In this document: one piece after another, positions 52,821 through 61,829 of the stretch
Layout: every line of letters starts with the position of its first letter
Numbering within the stretch: the first letter of the stretch is position 1
Assembly (NCBI RefSeq): GCF_002240225.1
Contig: NZ_CP022584.1
Location: 1,860,001 to 1,924,000, forward strand
Direction: 5' to 3'
DNA: 64,000 bases
From: Paenibacillus physcomitrellae
Lineage (GTDB): Bacteria; Bacillota; Bacilli; Paenibacillales; Paenibacillaceae
Notes under the pieces: generated by a model
Databases searched by the model: none
What the model saw: only the letters and a program-made list of their open reading frames with translations
What the model was told of the DNA's origin: nothing
Translations under genes and position numbers: made by a program

Positions 52821-54998
52821 TTATTGCATGATCCGGTGAACGGAATAAACATCCTGCACCCGTTTGATCTTTTCTACGACGGCCTGCAAATGATCCGTAT
52901 TGCGAATGAGGATCGTCATATGGATCAACGCAAGTTTATTTTTATCAGACCGGCCTGAAACAGCCGAAATATTGGTTTTGCTTTCGGACACCGCCTGAAG
53001 CACCTCATTCAGCAGGCCTCTGCGGTCATGTCCCGTAATTTCAATATCAACGCTGTAGTTGGCTTCAACTGCCTCTTCCCACTCTACATCGATAACACGC
53101 GCTGCTTCCCCATCATCTCCGCCCGGGATGTTCGGACAATCTCTGCGGTGGACAGATACGCCTCTTCCCCGGGTGATATAGCCGATGATATCGTCACCTG
53201 GTACAGGATTACAGCAGCGGGCGAAACGGACAAGCAGGTTATCGACACCTTTGACCTTAACCCCGTTGGTTGGCCGGTGCTTCTTCTCATCCGGCTGGGC
53301 TTTAACTTCCTTAACTTCGGAGGAAAGCTCAATTTGCCCCGCCTCTTCCTGCTCCTTGCGGAGCTTCTCGGTCAGCTTCGTACAGCATTGGGCAGCCGTT
53401 AAGCCGCCAAAACCGATAGCTGACAGCATATCGTCAATATCGTTAAAAGCAAACTTCCGGGCCGCATCGAGCAGCTTGTCATCCGTCATTAAGGAAGATG
53501 GCTCGTAACCGGCGCGCTTTAATTCGCGTTCGATTAAATCTCGACCTTTTTCGACATTTTCTTCGCGTTTTTCTTTCTTGAACCACTGCTTGATCTTGCT
53601 CCGCGCATGGGAAGACTGGGCGATTTTGAGCCAATCCTGGCTGGGTCCATAAGAATGTTTGGAAGTTAAAATCTCGACGATGTCGCCGTTCTTGAGTCTG
53701 TGATCCAGCGGTACGATCCGGCCATTAACCTTGGCCCCGATCGTCCGATTGCCGACCTCCGTATGAATACGATAAGAGAAATCAAGCGGTACAGAACCCA
53801 TCGGAAGCTCAATAACTTCCCCTTTCGGCGTAAATACAAATACCAGGTCAGAGAAGAAATCCATCTTCAGGGATTCGACAAATTCCGAAGCGTCCTGGGC
53901 TTCATGCTGGAGCTCCAAAATCTCTTTAAAGAACGGCATCTTGCTTTCCGGACCTGTAGGATCTCCTCCGCCTTCTTTATAGGCCCAATGGGCCGCGATA
54001 CCGAACTCAGCGGTTTTGTGCATTTCCCAGGTCCGGATCTGAACCTCCGTCGGCTCGCCGTTAGGACCCACCACGGTTGTATGAAGGGACTGATACATAT
54101 TCTCCTTCGGCATGGCGATATAGTCCTTGAAGCGGCCCGGCATCGGCTTCCACAGTGTATGGATGATGCCAAGTGTCGCATAACAGTCTTTGATATTGTC
54201 AACGATAATGCGAATAGCAAACAGATCATAAATCTCGTTAAACTGTTTGTTTTTGCTTGTCATCTTCTTATAGATGCTGTAAATATGCTTCGGACGGCCG
54301 GACAGATCGGCTACAACACCCATTTCGTCCAGCTTCTCAGAAATACGAGAAATAACGGAATCGATAAAAGCTTCGCGTTCCGCACGTTTCTTATGCATGA
54401 GATTGGCAATCCGGTAATACTGCTGCGGATTTAAGTAACGAAGCGCAATATCCTCCATCTCCCACTTGATCGCGGAAATACCGAGACGGTGTGCGATGGG
54501 ACAGAAGATCTCCAGCGTTTCATAGGCAATCCGGCGCTGGCTTTCTTCAGACTGATACTTCAGCGTTCGCATATTGTGCAGGCGGTCCGCAAGCTTGATC
54601 ACGATAACCCGAATATCCTGGGCCATCGCAATAAACATCTTCCGGTAGTTTTCATTCTGCTGCTCTTCTTTGGACTGGAACCGAATGCGTTCCAGCTTGG
54701 TTAAACCGTCGACCAGCATGGCGCAGTCACTGCCGAATTGAGCTTCAATCTCCTGCAGGGAAACCGTTGTGTCTTCTACCACGTCATGCAGCAGAGCCGC
54801 AATAATCGACAGCACATCCATGCCCATATTAACGACAATATCCGCTACGGCGAGTGGATGAAGAATATAAGGCTCTCCCGATTTGCGGACTTGGCCGTGG
54901 TGAGCTTGTTCGGCGAATTCATACGCTTCGCGGATGCGGTTCAGATCAGCTTCTGTGATATAGGCGGACGCCTTTTCAAGTAATCGCTGTATACCCAT
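52821..54998 (-). CDS. relA: Bifunctional (p)ppGpp synthetase/hydrolase RelA
   Basis: Stringent-response enzyme of 725 residues. The HD hydrolase domain contains AALLHDVVEDTTVSL. The synthetase domain contains DLFAIRIIVDNIKDCYATLGIIH and GPNGEPTEVQIRTWEMHKTAEFGIAAHW. A TGS domain (DLVFVFTPKGEVIELPMGSVPLDFSYRIHTEVGNR in parts), a zinc-finger region (ARCCNPVPGDDIIGYITRGRGVSVHRRDCPN) and an ACT domain follow. Domain order and length are those of Firmicute Rel. A hairpin-bearing upstream region (55126-55160) lies in its probable leader. Confidence 0.97.
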   Translation of the reverse strand: MGIQRLLEKASAYITEADLNRIREAYEFAEQAHHGQVRKSGEPYILHPLAVADIVVNMGMDVLSIIAALLHDVVEDTTVSLQEIEAQFGSDCAMLVDGLTKLERIRFQSKEEQQNENYRKMFIAMAQDIRVIVIKLADRLHNMRTLKYQSEESQRRIAYETLEIFCPIAHRLGISAIKWEMEDIALRYLNPQQYYRIANLMHKKRAEREAFIDSVISRISEKLDEMGVVADLSGRPKHIYSIYKKMTSKNKQFNEIYDLFAIRIIVDNIKDCYATLGIIHTLWKPMPGRFKDYIAMPKENMYQSLHTTVVGPNGEPTEVQIRTWEMHKTAEFGIAAHWAYKEGGGDPTGPESKMPFFKEILELQHEAQDASEFVESLKMDFFSDLVFVFTPKGEVIELPMGSVPLDFSYRIHTEVGNRTIGAKVNGRIVPLDHRLKNGDIVEILTSKHSYGPSQDWLKIAQSSHARSKIKQWFKKEKREENVEKGRDLIERELKRAGYEPSSLMTDDKLLDAARKFAFNDIDDMLSAIGFGGLTAAQCCTKLTEKLRKEQEEAGQIELSSEVKEVKAQPDEKKHRPTNGVKVKGVDNLLVRFARCCNPVPGDDIIGYITRGRGVSVHRRDCPNIPGGDDGEAARVIDVEWEEAVEANYSVDIEITGHDRRGLLNEVLQAVSESKTNISAVSGRSDKNKLALIHMTILIRNTDHLQAVVEKIKRVQDVYSVHRIMQ

Positions 54999-55348
54999 TG
55001 AATCGTTGTCGTTTCCTTTCTATTCATAAATGAACAACCATGAGAACGCTCCAATGCGGCGCATGATGATACCTCGTTCATTTATACGTAAAATAGGTTG
55101 ATTCCGTCCATTGAAATATGAAAATGGAACCTGTTCATAGCTCTTCCGGCATCAGGTTCCTCGAAATAATGATTTCCTATAATTATGCCTCTTGCATCAG
55201 GCCGCGTCAACCATTCTGCATGAAGGCTTGGTAAAGATTTGGGGTAAATATTAAAATCGTTATTGAAAAATGAAGTCCAACTCTATAAGCTATTAAGATT
55301 GAGGATACAAAAGTGTGTGGAATAAATGAATAACAAGGAGCGGAAATC
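54999..55348. other. Divergent relA / uraA intergenic region
   Basis: It contains an inverted repeat GGAACCTG ... CAGGTTCC (55126-55133 with 55153-55160), a GCATAATTATAGG (minus) -10-like stretch near 55180 and AT-rich sequence before uraA. No PyrR-type or purine riboswitch pattern was recognised. Confidence 0.45.
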
Positions 55349-56668
55349 GTGCAGCGTGAAATTCAAGTAAATGAGAAACTCCCCTTCGGACCCGGGCTGC
55401 TGCTGAGCCTTCAGCATCTGTTTGCCATGTTCGGAAGCACCATTCTGGTGCCCAATCTGTTCCACGTCGATCCGGGAATGATTTTATTGATGAATGGGAT
55501 CGGCACATTGCTTTATATCTTGATATGCAAGGGCAAGATTCCTGCCTATCTGGGCTCGAGCTTCGCCTTCATAGCACCGGTAACGGGCGTATTGGATAAA
55601 TACGGCTACAATTCCGACGGTTATTCGCTTGTGCTTGGCGCCTTTGTCGTAACAGGGGTTATATTCGCTGTTGTGGCACTGATCATCCGATTCGCCGGGA
55701 CAGGCTGGCTGGATATCGTCTTCCCGCCTGCGGCCATGGGCGCGATTGTAGCGCTGATTGGTCTTGAGCTGATTCCGGTAGCCGCCCAAATGGCCGGCCT
55801 TATTGCGCCGGACGGCGCAGATCCAGCTTCATGGGCACCGAACGGCAAAGTCATCGCCTTGTCGATGATTACGTTGGCCGTAACCCTGCTCGGAGCGGTA
55901 ATGTTCCGCGGTTTCCCCAAGATCATCCATATCCTGATTGGTATTGTGGTCGGTTACGTACTGGCTTTCCCGCTTGGTCAAATCGATACAACCGCTATCC
56001 GGGACGCCAGTCTGGTTCAATTTCCAACCCTAACGACACCTACATTTGACTGGCCAGTCATCCTGACCATCATTCCGGTTTCGCTTGTCGTCATTGTGGA
56101 GCATGTCGGGCACCTGCTCGTAACCGGCAATATCGTAGGTAAAAATCTGTCCAAGGATCCCGGACTCGACCGTTCGCTGCTGGGCAACGGGATCTCCACG
56201 ATCCTGTCAGGTTTCGTTGGCTCAACACCCAATACAACCTATGGCGAAAATATCGGCGTAATGGCGCTGACCCGCGTTTATTCCATATTTGTGATAGGCG
56301 GAGCAGCGGTTATCGCGATTGTTTTATCTTTCTCCGGCACCTTCACCGGAGCCATCGCGGCGATTCCCGGACCTGTTATGGGCGGTGTGTCTCTCCTGCT
56401 GTTCGGGGTTATCGCGGCTTCCGGTCTGCGTATCCTGGTCGAGCAGAAAGTAGACTATTCCAAGGCCCAGAACTTACTGCTGACTACAGTCGTGCTGGTG
56501 ACCGGATTGAGCGGAGCAACGGTTACTTTCGGTACCGTGCAGCTTAAAGGCATGGCGCTGGCCACGATTGTCGGCATCCTGCTCAGTCTGTTCTTCCGTC
56601 TCCTGCAAGTGACGGGATTGTCCAATGAATCCCGCGAGCAGGCACCGCCAGTCAAAAATCCGGACTAA
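55349..56668 (+). CDS. Uracil/xanthine permease (NCS2, UraA-like)
   Basis: Nucleobase:proton symporter of about 439 residues with 14 expected membrane segments. It has LLSLQHLFAMFGSTILVPNL, AYLGSSFAFIAPV, AMGAIVALIGLELIPVA, the substrate-site Glu regions VIVEHVGHL and GSTPNTTYGENIGVMALTRVYS, and a C-terminal tail. The residue pattern (VEHVGH, TTYGENIG) matches uracil carriers. GTG 55349 has AAGGAG 9 nt upstream. It is inserted between relA and apt, where B. subtilis has none, and is transcribed in the opposite direction. Confidence 0.92.
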   Translation: MQREIQVNEKLPFGPGLLLSLQHLFAMFGSTILVPNLFHVDPGMILLMNGIGTLLYILICKGKIPAYLGSSFAFIAPVTGVLDKYGYNSDGYSLVLGAFVVTGVIFAVVALIIRFAGTGWLDIVFPPAAMGAIVALIGLELIPVAAQMAGLIAPDGADPASWAPNGKVIALSMITLAVTLLGAVMFRGFPKIIHILIGIVVGYVLAFPLGQIDTTAIRDASLVQFPTLTTPTFDWPVILTIIPVSLVVIVEHVGHLLVTGNIVGKNLSKDPGLDRSLLGNGISTILSGFVGSTPNTTYGENIGVMALTRVYSIFVIGGAAVIAIVLSFSGTFTGAIAAIPGPVMGGVSLLLFGVIAASGLRILVEQKVDYSKAQNLLLTTVVLVTGLSGATVTFGTVQLKGMALATIVGILLSLFFRLLQVTGLSNESREQAPPVKNPD

Positions 56669-56732
56669 GGGGCGGCTCTCCCGACATCCCTGGCCTAACT
56701 CGTCATACTTCAAGCAGCTATAAAAAAACACT

Positions 56733-56760
56733 AAGGACCGCCTTGTTAGGCGGTCCTTTT
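56733..56760. terminator. Bidirectional terminator between uraA and apt
   Basis: AAGGACCGCCT pairs perfectly with AGGCGGTCCTT around TGTT, with A-rich and T-rich flanks. Confidence 0.95.
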
Positions 56761-56809
56761 ATGTACCATTTGACCCATCAGGGCTTGGCTGCTGTTTCGT
56801 TCGTGTTCC

Positions 56810-57328
56810 TTAAAAAGGGTATTGGGTCAACGTAAAGACTTCCACATCCGGCAGCTTGGCACGGCCGTTAAGGTCCTGCAATTCAATCATGAAAGCGGCT
56901 CCGACCACATTACCGCCAACTTGACGGATCAGGTCAACGCAGGTGGCAATCGTTCCGCCCGTGGCCAGCAGATCGTCAGCGATCAGCACATTCTGCCCCG
57001 GTTTAACAGCATCGCGGTGCATAGCCAGAACGTCCGTACCATATTCAAGATCATAGGAAACTTCAATCGTGTCAAAAGGAAGTTTGCCTTGTTTACGAAT
57101 CGGCACAAAGCCTACACCAAGCGCATAGGCCAGCGGCGCTCCAACCACAAACCCGCGAGCTTCCGGACCTGCGATCAAATCGATCTTGAGATCGGCGATC
57201 ATCTTTCTCATTTCCTCAATCGCCTCACGGTATTTTGCCCCGTCATTCAGCAGGGTCGTAATATCCTTAAAACTAATTCCCGGCTGCGGGAAATCCGGAA
57301 TCACCCGGATGTAATCTTTGAAATCCAC
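56810..57328 (-). CDS. apt: Adenine phosphoribosyltransferase
   Basis: Purine-salvage enzyme making AMP from adenine and PRPP, 172 residues. It has DFPQPGISFKDITTLL, GPEARGFVVGAPLAYALG and the PRPP motif VLIADDLLATGGTIATCVDLI. It lies 42 nt downstream of recJ. In B. subtilis relA follows directly; here a uracil permease gene intervenes. Confidence 0.97.
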   Translation of the reverse strand: MDFKDYIRVIPDFPQPGISFKDITTLLNDGAKYREAIEEMRKMIADLKIDLIAGPEARGFVVGAPLAYALGVGFVPIRKQGKLPFDTIEVSYDLEYGTDVLAMHRDAVKPGQNVLIADDLLATGGTIATCVDLIRQVGGNVVGAAFMIELQDLNGRAKLPDVEVFTLTQYPF

Positions 57329-57370
57329 TTGTTAATCTCCTCCTAAAAATGTTCCAGTCCTCTCGCAGAA

Positions 57371-59770
57371 TCAGGATACGCCTTTCATTCTGCCTAGAAT
57401 CCATTCTGTCAGCTCTGAAATGCCGGCATAGAGCAAATAGTGCTCCATCTCCGCCAGCAGGCTCAATTCATTGTAGCGTATGGACGATTCCAAAGGTCTT
57501 TTGGCCGGAGCCGGATTTAATCTTATCATTCCCCGGTCCCTTGAAATAAAGTTCAATTCTTCAAAAATCGCCAGCGTTTTCGTCACCATCCGGGACGAAA
57601 GACGGGTTTGATCCGACAGCCAGCCGATCAGCTTCGGTTCCGGTACGGCTTGCTCGGCCGCTTTGCGAAGCAGCGCATACACCTGTTTAAATTGTTCCCG
57701 TGTAGGGCTTTCTACACGTTCCGATTCTTCTCCTGCCGAATGCAGGAGATAGATCCGTTCCACTGCGCCAAAGGAAGCCATTATCGCGTTTAACTGCTCC
57801 GGCGTTTCAGGAGCATCCGCTATAAACAGCACTGTAACCTCCTCCGGACGGCATCTGGCCGCCGCTTCGGCAGATTCCATGATCAGACCAGCGTTCCTAT
57901 CATATACCCAAACCGGCAATTCCCGCAATTGTCTATATAACTTTGTTCCGCTGTCCGGTCTGGCCACCAGAGCTGCCTTTCCTTTGTTGTTCTCTGGCAG
58001 CGACTGCCAATGATCAAATAATTCGTCCAGCTTATGCCACGGATTCTTAATCCCCCGATAATCGAAAATCTGGGCATGATCCACGGCACCGTCTATAAGC
58101 ATCAGCTGGGCTTTACGGGAACCGTTCCATTCATTGATGCTGGCTTCGGCAACAAGATTCATGACGGCGCCTTCGGTCAGCAGACCCGCCCAGGGGCCTT
58201 TGCCGAAAGCAACCGCTTCAACCACGTTACCGTTTTGTTTGAGCGTAATCTTCAAGTGTCTGCGGTCTTTGCCCATTTGGCGGCATTCGAGGATCTGTGT
58301 CCCCCGAATCAGGAAACGCGGGCAGCCATTATTCATTCCGAACGGCTCCAGCTTGGACAACAGCTCTATCGATTGCACATGGATTTCGTCAAGCGTACAC
58401 TCCAGATCCGCCGTAAGCACCGGTATGTAATGTTCTTCGTTTAGCACCTTCTCAGCATAAGCGTTTAAACTTGCACTAAATGCTGTCAACTGGTCCCGGT
58501 GAAGAGACATTCCAGCTGCCGAGGGATGACCGCCGTAATGATCCAAAAGATCCGCGCATTCGGTCAACGCCTCATACATATCGTAACCCGGGATCGAGCG
58601 GGCCGATCCTTTGCACATGCCTGTTTCGGCATCAATGCCGAGTATGAGCGTAGGGCGATAATATTTTTCCACCAGCTTGGAAGCCACAATACCGACAACT
58701 CCGACATTCCAGCCCTCACCCGCTAACACAATTACGGATGGAACGGTGCCATCCGGGTGATTCTCTTCCAGCTGTTTCACTGCATCCTGAACAATATCAT
58801 CCACGATCTGCTGGCGTTCACGATTCAATAAATCTAGCTTGTCCGCAATTGCGGCAGCTTTATCCGGATCTTGCGTAATCAGCAGTTCGACGGCTTCCTT
58901 GGCATGCTCCAGCCGGCCGCTTGCGTTGATCCGCGGAGCCATAGCAAAACCAATAGTAGTCGAATTCACGGCCGCGCTACCGGAGACCTGAAGCAGCGCG
59001 TCCATCCCGGTGAGCGGTTCCTCTGTCATAGAGACGAGTCCTTGCGAGACCAAAATCCGATTTTCACCCGTCAGAGGCATTAAATCCGCCACCGTTCCCA
59101 GCGCAACCAGCTGAGTCCATGATGACGGAACCTTGTCTACTAAAGCGCAAGCCAGCTTATAAGCCACGCCTACACCAGCTAGTCCTTTAAACGGATAAGA
59201 ACAAAACGGCAGCTTCGGATTAACAAGCGTGAAGGCTTCCGGCAGAACGGCCGGCGGCTCATGATGATCGGTGACCACCACATCCATACCAAGCGTTTTC
59301 GCAAAAGCTACCTGCTGAACGGCGCTGATCCCCGTGTCCACGGTGACCACCAAAGTCACCCCACGCTCAGCCGCTGCTTCCAGGGCGTGGTTGTGCAGGC
59401 CGTAACCTTCTTTGGAACGATGAGGAATGTACCATTCATAATCAGCCTGCAGATGCTCCATAAGCCGAATCATCATTGATGTGGATGACACGCCGTCTGC
59501 ATCATAATCGCCGTATATTAAAATCCGCTCTCGGCCTTCCAGCGCCTGCCGAATCCGAGCCACAGCCTTCTCCATTCCGTGAAGACTGTAAGGATCATGT
59601 AATCCCTCTGTTCCGGCCGATAAAAAGGCCTCCGCTTTCTCTTTCGTGTCAAACCCGCGGGTAACAAGCAGGGAAGCCACCATTTCGGGAAGCTTCATTT
59701 CCGACGTCAGCTTGGCTACCGCCTGCTCATTGGGCTTAAGTGTGCTCCAGCGATAATGGGCATGCAGCAA
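57371..59770 (-). CDS. recJ: Single-stranded-DNA-specific exonuclease RecJ
   Basis: 5-prime to 3-prime ssDNA exonuclease in recombination and mismatch repair, 799 residues. The DHH phosphoesterase core has ILIYGDYDADGVSST, TVDTGISAVQQ and VVVTDHHEPPAVLP. The DHHA1 part has RINASGRLEHAKEAVELL and YGGHPSAAGMSLHRDQL. An OB fold follows, and then the Firmicute-type C-terminal extension of about 230 residues (WLSDQTRLSSRMVTKTLAIFEEL winged-helix-like end). Its order with apt and relA is conserved. Confidence 0.96.
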   Translation of the reverse strand: MLHAHYRWSTLKPNEQAVAKLTSEMKLPEMVASLLVTRGFDTKEKAEAFLSAGTEGLHDPYSLHGMEKAVARIRQALEGRERILIYGDYDADGVSSTSMMIRLMEHLQADYEWYIPHRSKEGYGLHNHALEAAAERGVTLVVTVDTGISAVQQVAFAKTLGMDVVVTDHHEPPAVLPEAFTLVNPKLPFCSYPFKGLAGVGVAYKLACALVDKVPSSWTQLVALGTVADLMPLTGENRILVSQGLVSMTEEPLTGMDALLQVSGSAAVNSTTIGFAMAPRINASGRLEHAKEAVELLITQDPDKAAAIADKLDLLNRERQQIVDDIVQDAVKQLEENHPDGTVPSVIVLAGEGWNVGVVGIVASKLVEKYYRPTLILGIDAETGMCKGSARSIPGYDMYEALTECADLLDHYGGHPSAAGMSLHRDQLTAFSASLNAYAEKVLNEEHYIPVLTADLECTLDEIHVQSIELLSKLEPFGMNNGCPRFLIRGTQILECRQMGKDRRHLKITLKQNGNVVEAVAFGKGPWAGLLTEGAVMNLVAEASINEWNGSRKAQLMLIDGAVDHAQIFDYRGIKNPWHKLDELFDHWQSLPENNKGKAALVARPDSGTKLYRQLRELPVWVYDRNAGLIMESAEAAARCRPEEVTVLFIADAPETPEQLNAIMASFGAVERIYLLHSAGEESERVESPTREQFKQVYALLRKAAEQAVPEPKLIGWLSDQTRLSSRMVTKTLAIFEELNFISRDRGMIRLNPAPAKRPLESSIRYNELSLLAEMEHYLLYAGISELTEWILGRMKGVS

Positions 59771-59806
59771 CTATACCACCTCCTGCTTTCTCTAGATCCA
59801 CACCCC

Positions 59807-60757
59807 TCATTGCAGCAGTGTTTCGTCCTGATTCTTAATTTCGTAATTACTTTTATACGGATAACCAGGGTTGTACGGCATAACGTGTACCTCCGCTTCC
59901 TGGATATAGGCGAACCTCCTGAGCAGCAAAACCTTAGTTCTTCCGGCAATTTCAACCGCTTCATGCATCGAAATGTGCGGGTTGACACTAATCTGGACAT
60001 AAACGGCCAGCTTGCCGCCTCGTTCAGCGATTTGAAGCTCATCAACCGTTATGACCCCATATACCCGCTGAATGGTGTCCATCATTTGCTGGGTATCGTA
60101 TTTCGGTTCCGGCGCCGCGGACGCGTTTAAGACCGTCTCATACAGCATTCGGCCCACTTTCCAGAGCACCAGAACTCCCACAATAATCGCGGCAGCCGGA
60201 TCAAATTCAAGAAGAACGTCATTATCAAGCAAATCGCCAGTCATGGCGCAAATAACTCCAATTAGAACGATTAAAGATGAAAGAATTGATAACCTATGCT
60301 CGGCCAGCAGCTTTTTCCTTTTCTCTCCCCAGCCTACTCGGCGAAGCTGATTCTGGAACAAGGCTTCATTAATGCCGATAGATACAATGGCAGCCATTCC
60401 GGCAGCGTAATGAGGGGCTGGAAGGATTGAGTCCATAAGCGTTTTTACGGAAACCGCAATCGCCTGAGCCGCTCCCCATACCAGGATCAGACTTAGCACA
60501 GCTATCATAAGCAGCCCGTTACCAGCTTGCTTACGGCTGGTTCGGCCGGTCTTGTCCACAGATTCCCCGGACAACTTACCCGGCAGCAGCCCTGTTAAAG
60601 CATAAATGGCATCTCCCGCAGAGAACAAAGCATCCGACAGCAATACTTTGCTGCCTCCCAACCATCCTACAGCTCCTTTAAATAAAGCGAGGGTAAGACG
60701 GTTAAGGGCTCCCGCCCAAGAAACTTCATCCATTTGAACAGTTTGCCGGTTTCTCAT
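59807..60757 (-). CDS. Cation-diffusion-facilitator-like membrane protein with altered metal site
   Basis: Protein of 316 residues with about five or six helices (LALFKGAVGWLGGSKVLLSDALFSAGDAIYALTGLL in parts, LLMIAVLSLILVWGAAQAIAVS, ILSSLIVLIGVICAM, AAAIIVGVLVLWKVGRMLYETV) and a C-terminal cytoplasmic ferredoxin-like domain ending HISMHEAVEIAGRTKVLL. The fold and spacing match CDF transporters. In TM2, however, the usual DxxHSxxD reads DALFSAGD, and in TM5 the HxxxD pair reads EHRLS, so at least two of four zinc ligands are lost. It may transport something else or act as a regulatory subunit. It sits between secDF and recJ, which is common in Firmicutes. Confidence 0.85.
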   Translation of the reverse strand: MRNRQTVQMDEVSWAGALNRLTLALFKGAVGWLGGSKVLLSDALFSAGDAIYALTGLLPGKLSGESVDKTGRTSRKQAGNGLLMIAVLSLILVWGAAQAIAVSVKTLMDSILPAPHYAAGMAAIVSIGINEALFQNQLRRVGWGEKRKKLLAEHRLSILSSLIVLIGVICAMTGDLLDNDVLLEFDPAAAIIVGVLVLWKVGRMLYETVLNASAAPEPKYDTQQMMDTIQRVYGVITVDELQIAERGGKLAVYVQISVNPHISMHEAVEIAGRTKVLLLRRFAYIQEAEVHVMPYNPGYPYKSNYEIKNQDETLLQ

Positions 60758-60832
60758 GCTAGTCCTCCTTGCAGATCCATCGAGAATTCATTTTTATCCA
60801 TCTAAACGGGGAAAATGAGCCTTGAAAAGCTG

Positions 60833-60860
60833 AAAGCCGCGTCATGGGCGACGCGGCTTT
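60833..60860. terminator. Terminator after secF
   Basis: AAAGCCGCGTC pairs perfectly with GACGCGGCTTT around a 6-nt loop. It lies between secF and the CDF-like gene. The T-run is better on the plus strand than the minus strand, so minus-strand termination may be partial. Confidence 0.7.
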
Positions 60861-60878
60861 GCTCTCTTTAATTATGGC

Positions 60879-61829
60879 TTAGTTAGTCGCTTTTGCCGGT
60901 TTTTTGCTTGTGTTTACATTTTTACCTTTAAGCAGGAACCACAGCGGGCTCGCGATAAAGATAGAGGAATAAGCACCAAACAGCAAACCGATGACCATCG
61001 CAAGCGAGAACATCCGAATGGCTTCGCTGCCGAAGATAAGCAGGGCCACAGAAGCTATAAATACGGTAAACACCGTGTTGATCGAACGCGTCATCGTTTG
61101 AGAGATACTTTTGTTTACCACGGCATGCAGATCCTGGCGAGTTTTCACTTTGGCAAAACGCATATTCTCACGAACCCGGTCAAAGATAACGACGGTATCG
61201 TTGATCGAATAACCCACAATCGTCAGCAGTGCTATGATAAACGTCAAGTTGACTTCCAGACGGAAGATCGAGAAGATCGCAATAACCATAAAGGCATCAT
61301 GGAGCAAGGCTACAATAGCCGCAATGGCAAAACGCCATTCAAAGCGGATCGTCACATAAATGATGATCCCCAAGCTGGCCACAAGCACTGCAATCAGCGC
61401 GTTTCGTTCAAGCTCCTTGGCGATTTCCGTATCTACCGTATTGATTTCGGTGGAAGCGTCTTTGCCAAGCTTGCTTGTAACAGCCTCCTGCAGCTTGCTT
61501 TGATCGGCTTCCGACAGCACGTCCGAGAAACGGACGCTGCTCTGCTGGGAACCAGGCGTAATGACCATATCCCGCTGACCTAATCCGGCCTCGTTCATGA
61601 CTTCTTGAATCTGGGCTTTGGACAACTGTTTCGCAGAGATATCCACGTTAGAACCCGAGCGGAAATCTACCCCGTAATTCAATTGAAACACGAGCAGGCT
61701 TATTATCCCTATTACAGTTACTAGGATAGAGAACGTGTAGAAATACTTACTGTATTTAATGAAATCCCAGTTCCATCTCGTCTTTTGGTTAGCTGTTGTC
61801 TTTTCGTTTGTATTTGTATTAGAGGGCAC
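60879..61829 (-). CDS. secF: Protein translocase subunit SecF
   Basis: RND-family partner of SecD that uses proton motive force to help pull proteins across the membrane. About 316 residues: SKYFYTFSILVTVIGIISLLVF first helix, GVDFRSGSNVDI motif, periplasmic domain, then five helices with TIVGYSINDTVVIFDRVREN and SIFIASPLWFLL. The start is GTG 61829, which overlaps the end of secD, with AAGGAGAG upstream; the longer frame has no ribosome site. secD and secF are separate here, not fused as in B. subtilis secDF. Confidence 0.93.
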   Translation of the reverse strand: MPSNTNTNEKTTANQKTRWNWDFIKYSKYFYTFSILVTVIGIISLLVFQLNYGVDFRSGSNVDISAKQLSKAQIQEVMNEAGLGQRDMVITPGSQQSSVRFSDVLSEADQSKLQEAVTSKLGKDASTEINTVDTEIAKELERNALIAVLVASLGIIIYVTIRFEWRFAIAAIVALLHDAFMVIAIFSIFRLEVNLTFIIALLTIVGYSINDTVVIFDRVRENMRFAKVKTRQDLHAVVNKSISQTMTRSINTVFTVFIASVALLIFGSEAIRMFSLAMVIGLLFGAYSSIFIASPLWFLLKGKNVNTSKKPAKATN

